Both the position numbers and the translations under genes were made by a program. A stretch of DNA of 38,903 bases from an uncultured bacterium (GTDB lineage Bacteria; Cyanobacteriota; Vampirovibrionia; Obscuribacterales; Obscuribacteraceae), in contig CAJXZK010000016.1 in assembly GCA_913063055.1 (NCBI GenBank), positions 1 to 38,903 of the forward strand. The letters are read 5' to 3'. This document shows, in pieces, positions 10,394-16,854 of this stretch. Under the pieces are notes generated by a model. It saw only the letters and a list, made by a program, of their open reading frames with translations. It ran no database searches and was not told where the DNA came from. Position 1 is the first letter of the stretch; each line of letters opens with the position of its first letter.

Positions 10394-10452
10394 CACCCCT
10401 TGGTCACTACAGTAAAAGAAGAGCAGAAGTAAGAAAGTAGCCACCAAGGGTG
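10394..10452 (+). ncRNA. structured RNA candidate, hairpin 2
   Basis: CACCCCTTGGT (10394-10404) pairs with ACCAAGGGTG (10443-10452) with one bulged C. After a 2-by-2 internal loop, CTAC (10407-10410) pairs with GTAG (10437-10440) around a purine-rich loop of 26 nt. An alternative pairing exists: CCAAG at 10360-10364 with CTTGG at 10399-10403, mutually exclusive with the first. This suggests either a switching leader or a compact small RNA. Confidence 0.4.
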
Positions 10453-10808
10453 AAGGCAGAAAAGCCAAGAGAAGATGACAGCGCCAATTTTAGGCCCAAG
10501 AGGCTAGAACCCTTACAGAGCAAGTAATTCGGGGGCATCAATCAACTTTGTCGATTTTGAGAATGAATGTCAATCTTCACATAAAGGTGAGAGTTAAGAC
10601 CTAAGTGCAATAAAGGCTCCAATTGTGGGAAAATCAGAGAGGAGACCATCGATGATGCGATTATCTGGCCACACTTTCAATCCCACTATTATTTTTCGGC
10701 ATTAGCCTAGCGCTTGAGCAAATTTAGTAGGGGTCGTTAATGGGAAAAGAAAGATAGGGCTCGTCAGCGAACCACTTGTCTCTGACAGCGATAACTAAGG
10801 AGAGCGAA

Positions 10809-11030
10809 ATGTCATATACCATCGTAAGCGATATCTGTGAAGGCGTAGGCGACTGTATTCCAGTTTGCCCAGTTGAATGTATTCACTGGACAGAAAAAAC
10901 CAATGTCAAAGGTCACAAATATCCGACTATTGACGACAGTACCTGCATTGACTGCGGCGCTTGCCTCTCAGCCTGCCCTGTAGAAGGCGCTATTCTCGAC
11001 GACTGGCAACCTGAACTGCAAAAGCCATAG
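10809..11030 (+). CDS. 2[4Fe-4S]-type ferredoxin, cyanobacterial-like
   Basis: The start was set at ATG 10809 because AAGGAG (10797-10802) sits 6 nt upstream. The 73-aa protein carries C10-x5-C16-x3-C20-P with C24, and C46-x2-C49-x2-C52-x3-C56-P, which supports two iron-sulphur clusters; the first, with its 5-residue spacing, could be [3Fe-4S] or [4Fe-4S]. The CEGVGDC...CPVECIHW and TCIDCGACLSACPVEGAI segments closely resemble small bacterial-type ferredoxins I know from cyanobacteria. It is a soluble electron carrier; the partner enzyme is not in the window. It appears monocistronic, with a long leader upstream and a strong terminator downstream, both consistent with high expression. Confidence 0.95.
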   Translation: MSYTIVSDICEGVGDCIPVCPVECIHWTEKTNVKGHKYPTIDDSTCIDCGACLSACPVEGAILDDWQPELQKP

Positions 11031-11099
11031 TCAAGAAGTCATAACAGGATAGAGATAGCGGCTTTTGCACCTGTCTCTCCTGTATGCACAGTTACTATT

Positions 11100-11128
11100 A
11101 AAGCCGAGGTCAAGCGCCTCGGCTTTTT
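11100..11128 (+). terminator. strong rho-independent terminator after ferredoxin
   Basis: AAGCCGAGG (11101-11109) pairs perfectly with CCTCGGCTT (11117-11125) around a 7-nt loop, extended by A11100-T11126, and runs straight into a T5 tract. This is the clearest terminator in the window and ends the ferredoxin transcript about 70 nt past its stop. Confidence 0.93.
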
Positions 11129-11211
11129 GCTTATTTGCTTAGGCCTAGGGTATATCGGGTAACCAAGAGCAGCCCAAAATAGAAGCCTAAATCAGCGCCA
11201 ACAATTGGTAC

Positions 11212-11547
11212 TTATATAGATAGTTCAGCCAAAATTGTCGAAGCCAAACGACTTCTGCTATGAGCAGCCATACCCTCCGTATAGTGCACAGCAAAGGCGA
11301 CTGTAGTGTTCTCGGGAGCAGCTCCTATTTCAAGCACGGCTGAGGCTCTGACACTGACAGTTTGATAGAGGTTAAGTAGCTGCATTGAATCAGCATTGAA
11401 GATTGCAATTAGGCCTGGGGCGTCATTAACTTCAACAGAAGATTTAAATGGCCCAAGAAAAGTCTCACTACCCATCACAAATGGTTGATTGGCGACTTCA
11501 CCGGCACCGGGAAAACTCTTGAATTGAGCTTTCGCTATAGTCAGCAT
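11212..11547 (-). CDS. hypothetical protein, 111 aa
   Basis: I do not recognise a family. The protein alternates strands and one helix (GPFKSSVEVNDAPG, LIAIFNADSMQLLNLYQTVSV, TVAFAVHYTEG) like a small alpha/beta domain, with no signal peptide or membrane span. An agagg site is about 12 nt before the ATG. It is divergent from receptor-like kinase 1, with 121 bp between starts that contains a small inverted repeat. Its stop lies 83 nt from the ferredoxin terminator, which comes from the opposite direction. Length and codon use are compatible with a real gene. Confidence 0.55.
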   Translation of the reverse strand: MLTIAKAQFKSFPGAGEVANQPFVMGSETFLGPFKSSVEVNDAPGLIAIFNADSMQLLNLYQTVSVRASAVLEIGAAPENTTVAFAVHYTEGMAAHSRSRLASTILAELSI

Positions 11548-11591
11548 TTTTTCTTTTGACCTCTGAGCAAGCTAAAAACCGCAATCAACAC

Positions 11592-11610
11592 AAGGGATAA
11601 TAATACCCTT
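11592..11610. promoter_or_regulatory. inverted repeat in divergent intergenic region
   Basis: AAGGG and CCCTT arms flank a 9-nt A/T-rich centre (ataataata) between the divergent 111-aa gene and kinase 1. The position and A/T core fit an operator or a promoter -10 region, but the arms are only 5 bp. Confidence 0.3.
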
Positions 11611-11668
11611 CGCCCCAAGGTTATACTTCTTACACAATACCTTTATGTTGTGAAAAGAATGGCCCATT

Positions 11669-13849
11669 TTGAACACACCTGAAGATCAAATTAGCGGCGA
11701 AAATAAAACAATTGTATTCACCTCCCAGGCGAATACATCTATTCAATATGCCATAGGCGATATTGTCGGCGAGAGCTATGTTTTACTGTCGCTTTTAGCC
11801 AGCGGTGGCATGGGCGTGCTATTTAAGGCTCGACATCTTCAACTGGACCGTATTTTCGCCCTAAAACTATTGCCGCCCAGCCAAGTTAGCGAAATCAACT
11901 GGCGTCGCTTTGAGCTGGAAGGCCGAGCCTTAGCTCAGCTAAACCATCCAAACATTGTGCAAATCTACAACATGGGTGTGGACAAAAAGGGTTGCCCATT
12001 CTATGTAATGGAATTGCTTGAGGGTCAATCAATGGCCGACTACATTCAGTCTCAAAGCATGCCGATGGAACAGTTCTTACAGTCCTTCAAAGAAGTCTGT
12101 GCAGCACTGCAGCTCACTCACAGCAAAGGCATTGTGCACCGCGATATAAAACCATCCAATCTATTTATGGTGCAGTCTAGCTCTGGTTCTGCTTCTGGTT
12201 CTAGTTCCCATACAAGAAGTACAAAAGTAGTCGACTTTGGCATAGCCCGACTAACTGGTAGTGAAGGTCAAAACCTGCAAGGTCTTACGCGCCCAGGCGA
12301 AGTCTTTGGCAGCCCAGCCTATATGAGCCCAGAACAGACAGAAGGAAAGGCCGTCACAGCGGCGACTGACATTTATTCACTGGGCTGCACTATGTATGCG
12401 GCCCTGACTGGCCACGCGCCGTTTAAGGGCAGCACAGCTATTGAGACCATGATGGCCCATCAAGTAGACCAAGTGCCTGAAATAAAGCGCCCTGATTTTA
12501 GCCCTGGTCAGAACAATGCTTGCAACCGCATCATCGCCAGATGCATGGAAAAGGCCCCGGAGGACCGTTTCGCCAATGTCGAGCAGATTGCTCGGTTACT
12601 CGACACCATTGAAAGTGGCGACTTAAGGCCAGATAAAAGAGACAAAGAAGCAGACCGCCCAGGCCATTTTCAGAGTGACAAAAATAATGATGACACAACA
12701 ACAACCAGCACAATAACCAGCACCGCTGCCCAGGGTGGGAATCAAACGAAATGGCTTATTATTGCCGCAATTTCTACTCTGATTGTCACTGGCACAATTG
12801 TAGCTGCGGCCTTGCAACTCAATTCAATAACACAAAGGCGGCAAGTCGACACTGCAGATCTTCCAGGCACAATCTCGCCAGAAGCCCAAAGACGCAATGC
12901 CAGTGTAAAGCTGATGCAAGAAAAAATGCCTGCGGTTCCAGAAAAAATCGACCTAGAAGTTTGCATCAAACGGTCAAACAAAGCCCTTTCCGAGATCGAA
13001 GAAATAGAAGGGAAAGAGCACCGAGTCTTCAACTTTCCGAGCGATACTTCCATCGGTTATGTTGCTCCCAATAAAGCCATCGAAAAGATGATCAAGGTCA
13101 GCACGGGTTCAAGCAAGCGCCTCGAGCAACCAGCCCAGGGTAAGATAATTTGGCCTGACATCCAGCCGGTAAGCTTTACTGGCGGAAGTAAAATAACCAA
13201 TTTCCCTGAAATATACGAGCACTTTGATGACGATGCCATAGCTAGTCTCACTTTAAAAGGAGCCAACCGCCTTCCAGCAATTGAAACCCTGGCGAACTGG
13301 CGCAATTTAAGGTGGCTTACATTGCAAGACTGTGATCTTGATGCAAAATACACAAAGGGTCTAGGTCAGCTAAAACACTTACAATCACTGACCCTAAAGC
13401 AGACTAAATTTGACGTCGATAGCATTAAAGAACTTAGCCTTCTACCGCAATTAAGATCTCTACAATTAGACCAAATTGAAGGACACTCTCAAATCTTGCA
13501 AGCCTTAGCAAACAGCGAACTGCTCTATCACCTGGAACTAAGAGGTCTCAAACTAAGTGATGCGGATTTGCAACTGCTTACGACTCTTCCCAAATTGACA
13601 CAACTTGACCTGCGCGCTGCCACACTGCCAGCCAATGCGATGAAAAAGTTGAGCCAAATAAAGAGCTTATTCTCACTAAGCCTGGACAAAGCAAAATACG
13701 AGCCCGAAGCACTCTTTGATCTAGGTACGAGCATAAGCCTGCGCAAAATATACGTCAGCCCTGATGTTCCCACAGATCAGATGCTTGGGCGCTTTCGCAA
13801 ACGCTTTGCCAATATCAAAATAGTGAGAAAAGAGTCACAAGGACTCTAG
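11669..13849 (+). CDS. receptor-like Ser/Thr protein kinase 1 with LRR ectodomain
   Basis: The 726-aa protein starts at TTG. Residues about 37-315 are a Hanks-type kinase: glycine loop ASGGMG (44-49), K66, catalytic D159 in HRDIKPSN, DFG at 189-191 and an APE-like SPEQ. A Ser/Gly-rich insert (about 170-184) sits between catalytic loop and DFG, an unusual place. A basic, acidic and Thr-rich linker leads to one membrane span (about 362-384). The outer part has the entry motif FPSDTSIG (about 454) and LRRs from about 510 to 700 (LRWLTLQDC, LQSLTLKQT, LRSLQLDQ, LTQLDLRAA). All catalytic residues are present, so it should phosphorylate Ser/Thr in response to an extracytoplasmic signal. This is the most diverged of the three kinases here. 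Confidence 0.95.
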   Translation: MNTPEDQISGENKTIVFTSQANTSIQYAIGDIVGESYVLLSLLASGGMGVLFKARHLQLDRIFALKLLPPSQVSEINWRRFELEGRALAQLNHPNIVQIYNMGVDKKGCPFYVMELLEGQSMADYIQSQSMPMEQFLQSFKEVCAALQLTHSKGIVHRDIKPSNLFMVQSSSGSASGSSSHTRSTKVVDFGIARLTGSEGQNLQGLTRPGEVFGSPAYMSPEQTEGKAVTAATDIYSLGCTMYAALTGHAPFKGSTAIETMMAHQVDQVPEIKRPDFSPGQNNACNRIIARCMEKAPEDRFANVEQIARLLDTIESGDLRPDKRDKEADRPGHFQSDKNNDDTTTTSTITSTAAQGGNQTKWLIIAAISTLIVTGTIVAAALQLNSITQRRQVDTADLPGTISPEAQRRNASVKLMQEKMPAVPEKIDLEVCIKRSNKALSEIEEIEGKEHRVFNFPSDTSIGYVAPNKAIEKMIKVSTGSSKRLEQPAQGKIIWPDIQPVSFTGGSKITNFPEIYEHFDDDAIASLTLKGANRLPAIETLANWRNLRWLTLQDCDLDAKYTKGLGQLKHLQSLTLKQTKFDVDSIKELSLLPQLRSLQLDQIEGHSQILQALANSELLYHLELRGLKLSDADLQLLTTLPKLTQLDLRAATLPANAMKKLSQIKSLFSLSLDKAKYEPEALFDLGTSISLRKIYVSPDVPTDQMLGRFRKRFANIKIVRKESQGL

Positions 13850-13898
13850 CACTAAACTCTTGGCCTGACTTTCAATGAGATTATCAGCCCAGAGCTAA

Positions 13899-15998
13899 CT
13901 ACCAAATTTTTGCTCGCTTCTCTTGCTCACGCCACATTGGGTCACCAGACTTAATACCAAAGGCATCGTAGAACTCTTGGAAGTTTACCAGCGGGCCAAC
14001 AGAACGGAATGGCCCTGGTGAATGGGGATCTACAGTAATTAGTCTTCTTTGCTCAGCTTCGCGAATATTGATACGCCAGAGCTGAGCGAACGATAGAAAG
14101 AACCTTTGTTCAGGGGTAAAACCATCAATATTCTTGCGCTTGCTTGGATCTTTCTTCAATGCTCGCTGCAGTGCATCGTAACCGATACTGACGCCACCCA
14201 AATCGGCAATGTTCTCACCGAGAGTGAGCTTGCCATTTACGTGCAGCCCAGGCAGGGCTTCAAAGCTATTGTACTCTTCAACAACTTTTTGAGCGCGGTC
14301 ATCGAATTGCTTGGTATCACTCTCTGTCCACCACTCAGTCAAATTGCCATCAGCGTCAAAATGTCGGCCTTCATCATCATAACCGTGGGTGATTTCATGG
14401 CCAATCACTGCTCCAATACCACCATAGTTGACAGCATCATCCATGGTGATATCAAAGAAAGGAGGCTGCAGTATGCCAGCAGGGAAGACTATTTCATTCA
14501 TAGTAGGATTGAAATAAGCATTGACAGTGGGCGGTGTCATCATCCACTCGCTGCGATCAACGGGTTTGCCAATTCTGGCAATTTGCCTAGCAACTTCAAA
14601 AGCATCAGCCCTGATCACATTGCCAAAGTAGTCATCTCTTTTGATAACAACTGCTGAGTAATCACGAAATTTATCCGGATGACCGATTTTCTGCACAAAG
14701 CGCTCGAACTTAACCATAGCTTTCTTGCGAGTAGCCTCACTCATCCAATCAAGCTTTTGCAAATGTTCTGAAAACACTTCTCGCAAATTAGTCACTAATT
14801 CGGCCATGCGCTGCCGGGCATCAGCAGTAAAATATTTCTCGACATAGAGTTGACCAAGGGCCTCTCCGATTTCACGATCAATCACTTTTGCAACACGCTT
14901 CCAGCGCGGTTCTTGTTGTTCTTGGCCGCTTAGTGTTTTGCCGAAGAAATTAAAGTTTTCGGCTTCAACAGCATCGTGTAAAAATGGTGCAGCCTCATGC
15001 AAAACATGCCAGCGTAAATAGGTCTTCCACTCATCAAGAGAATGAGCTTTCACTATCTTGTTCAAAGCTTCAAAATACTCGGGCTGGCCGACCACAGCAT
15101 AAGGTAAGTCGTGAATACCACGCTCATCGAAGTAAATCTGCCAGGGCACAACCTTACTGCCTGAAATTAAGTCGACAGCCTTAACTTTATTGTAGTTCTT
15201 GATGGGATCGCGCAAATCAACCCGCGAACGACTCTCTTGAGCCAATTCTTTCTCTAATTTAAAAACCGTATCGGCGTCTTTAGCAGCAGCAGTGTTGCTC
15301 TCGCCTAAAAGAACAAACATTTTTTTCAAGTGTTCAATATAGGCAGCGCGCTGAGTAGCGAAAGTCTCTTTTAGATAGTAGTCACGGTCTGGCAGGCTCA
15401 AGCCGCCCTGCATCAACTGAAAAGCATAAATACTGCTGTCTTTGGCATCGGCGTCCACGCCACTGGCAAATATTCCACCGAGTCCGTGGTTGTGAAAATC
15501 AGCCAGTAATTTGAACATCTGGTCGACTGTTTGCAATTGCGCAATAGAGTCTAGTTGAGACTTAATCGGCTCAAAACGTTTTTTCTCAATTAGCTCAGTA
15601 TTCATACCAGAAGCGAAGAAATCTCCCACTTTTTGTCTGGCTGAGGGCGTCGACGTAGAACTATATTTCTCCTCACTGGCGCTCTTCAAAATGCCGTGAA
15701 TGAGAAAGTTGTTCCGTTCGGCTAATTCGCTAAAACTTCCCCAGCGAGCCTTGTCAGCAGGAACAGGATTATTTTTAATCCAATTGCCATTGGCATAGCG
15801 ATAAAAATCAACTGAAGGTTTAACACTCTTATCGAGATAATCTACTGAAAAGCTGGGGATCTTCGGTTCTTTAGGGCTATCTATTGCTGCTTTGAGCGGT
15901 GGGGTGAGAGCCAAGGCGCTATTGGCAAGGAGCAGACCACTGCATGACAATGCCGTTATAATGCCCTTGGTCAAGTTACTTTTTACAGACCTTTTCAT
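13899..15998 (-). CDS. M13 (neprilysin-like) zinc metallopeptidase, exported
   Basis: The start was set at ATG 15998 (MKRSVKSN), with aaagggg 5 nt upstream; an upstream start at 16034 lacks this. The 699-aa protein has a signal peptide (cleavage probably after ALALT, near residue 31), an M13 N-terminal domain with YANGNWIKNNPVPADKARWGSF near residue 70, and the zinc site H534-E535-x2-H538 with the third ligand in E595-NIAD (D599 supporting). The NAYFNPTMNEIVFPAGILQPPFF stretch before the zinc site is also typical. Length matches the family (about 650-750). It should cleave small peptides outside the cytoplasm. It is divergent from the TPR-thioredoxin gene. Confidence 0.97.
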   Translation of the reverse strand: MKRSVKSNLTKGIITALSCSGLLLANSALALTPPLKAAIDSPKEPKIPSFSVDYLDKSVKPSVDFYRYANGNWIKNNPVPADKARWGSFSELAERNNFLIHGILKSASEEKYSSTSTPSARQKVGDFFASGMNTELIEKKRFEPIKSQLDSIAQLQTVDQMFKLLADFHNHGLGGIFASGVDADAKDSSIYAFQLMQGGLSLPDRDYYLKETFATQRAAYIEHLKKMFVLLGESNTAAAKDADTVFKLEKELAQESRSRVDLRDPIKNYNKVKAVDLISGSKVVPWQIYFDERGIHDLPYAVVGQPEYFEALNKIVKAHSLDEWKTYLRWHVLHEAAPFLHDAVEAENFNFFGKTLSGQEQQEPRWKRVAKVIDREIGEALGQLYVEKYFTADARQRMAELVTNLREVFSEHLQKLDWMSEATRKKAMVKFERFVQKIGHPDKFRDYSAVVIKRDDYFGNVIRADAFEVARQIARIGKPVDRSEWMMTPPTVNAYFNPTMNEIVFPAGILQPPFFDITMDDAVNYGGIGAVIGHEITHGYDDEGRHFDADGNLTEWWTESDTKQFDDRAQKVVEEYNSFEALPGLHVNGKLTLGENIADLGGVSIGYDALQRALKKDPSKRKNIDGFTPEQRFFLSFAQLWRINIREAEQRRLITVDPHSPGPFRSVGPLVNFQEFYDAFGIKSGDPMWREQEKRAKIW

Positions 15999-16050
15999 GG
16001 AACCCCTTTCAAAAACTGGCACTAACAACCGCAATTCAGATTAGAGATTA

Positions 16051-16074
16051 TAGAGGATTATCACAGCTCCTCTA
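16051..16074. promoter_or_regulatory. inverted repeat between divergent M13 and thioredoxin genes
   Basis: TAGAGGA (16051-16057) and TCCTCTA (16068-16074) form a perfect 7-bp inverted repeat with a 10-nt spacer, midway between the two divergent start codons. The geometry fits a dimeric repressor or activator site controlling one or both genes. No T-run follows on either strand, so it is not an obvious terminator. Confidence 0.45.
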
Positions 16075-16133
16075 AACTAACTACTAGCAATCATCAAAGC
16101 TATAAAACTATCGTTGCTTCGACCGGAGGTTTT

Positions 16134-16847
16134 ATGTACAGCCGCAAATCGCAAACAAAAGCCCGAAAAGGCAGCCCGGGCTTAAGTGCCCTTATTTCGC
16201 TGGGCCTTTTCTTTTGCCAATTTAGCCCAGCACTTGCTGCGCCGTCGTACCCTCAGGCCAAAGCCGACTATGATAGCGGCAAGTATTCGCAAGCTCTAGC
16301 AGCATTCCAGGCCCTGAGCGCCACCTACCCAACTAACGCCCTGGTGCACTATTACTTGGCACTCTGTCACCAAAATCTCGGTCACCTGGGGCAAGCAAAA
16401 GCTGAGTACCAAATTGTGGTTAGCAGCGGTCAGCCACAACTAGTTCCTCTGGCCGCCAAGGGCCTGGCCACTTTGGCTGGGGCCCGTTCTAGTTCTGGTT
16501 CTGGTTCTAGCGCAAGCGCTTCATTTAGCGCTCCTAGCCATGAAAGCAGCACTGGTTCGAAAGTCGCCATGGGCAAAGTGAAGAAAGTGCTCGAATTCTG
16601 GGCCGAGTGGTGAGGGCCTTGTAAAACATTTGCGCCCGTGTTTGGCGCAACAAAGTCTAAGTTTTCTGATATACGATTCGAAGAACTCAATGTAGATGAT
16701 GGAGCTACCAAAGAACTCTCAGCCAAGTATGGCGTCAGCGGCATACCTTGCGTAGTTTTCTTAGATGGTTCCGGCAATGTGCTCTTCAAGGGTGGCCCGC
16801 AGCGAGATGTAGAAGGATTTTCTGAACAGATACAGCAATATCGTTGA
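16134..16847 (+). CDS. exported TPR-thioredoxin, probable selenoprotein (in-frame TGA = Sec160)
   Basis: One reading frame of 237 residues is interrupted only by TGA at 16611-16613. Before it are a GGAGG site 4 nt from the ATG, a signal peptide (likely cleavage after ALA near residue 35), one or two TPR units (about 38-115) and a Ser/Gly linker (about 118-140). Around the TGA the protein reads VLEFWAEW-[TGA]-GPCKTFAPVF, so TGA replaces the first cysteine of the thioredoxin WCGPC motif. C163 remains, cis-Pro 205 sits in GIPC, and C206 is an extra cysteine. A SECIS-like hairpin follows. TGA is otherwise a normal stop, including this gene's own terminal TGA. Alternatives are a sequencing error or a pseudogene; the intact downstream frame and the hairpin argue against decay. 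Kinase 2 starts 7 nt later. Confidence 0.82.
16630..16650 (+). promoter_or_regulatory. bacterial SECIS-like hairpin for Sec insertion
   Basis: TTGCGCC (16630-16636) pairs perfectly with GGCGCAA (16644-16650) around the loop CGTGTTT (16637-16643). The loop has G at its second position and begins 23 nt after the TGA, as I recall the bacterial SECIS rules recognised by SelB. A competing weaker pairing (GGGC 16614-16617 with GCCC 16634-16637) is possible. Confidence 0.72.
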
Positions 16848-16854
16848 CGGCTAG

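Larger units (their letters stand above)
10189..10808 (+). other. 620-bp non-coding region with several hairpins
   Basis: No convincing gene is present between the symporter and the ferredoxin. The stretch contains at least three clear stem-loops (10231-10272, 10283-10297, 10394-10452), and a weaker GTCAG/CTGAC pair near 10765-10788 just before the ferredoxin ribosome site. I looked for the conserved cores of tmRNA, RNase P RNA and SRP RNA and did not see them. It could hold a small RNA (a 6S-like RNA was considered) or a long structured leader for the ferredoxin. Confidence 0.6.

Noticed and set aside
10189..10808. tmRNA, RNase P RNA or SRP RNA
   Set aside because: The conserved cores of these RNAs were not found on the plus strand, and tRNA-like ends are absent.
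14106..14657. Plus-strand frame of 183 codons inside the M13 peptidase
   Set aside because: It is antisense to a highly typical M13 catalytic domain; its length follows from the codon bias of the real gene.
16134..16613. Stand-alone TPR protein ending at TGA 16613
   Set aside because: It would end with the first half of a thioredoxin domain exactly at the active-site Trp, which is not sensible for an independent protein.
16638..16847. Separate thioredoxin fragment starting at GTG 16638
   Set aside because: It would lack the active site and first strand, has no ribosome site, and is in the same frame as the upstream part; reading through TGA explains both pieces.
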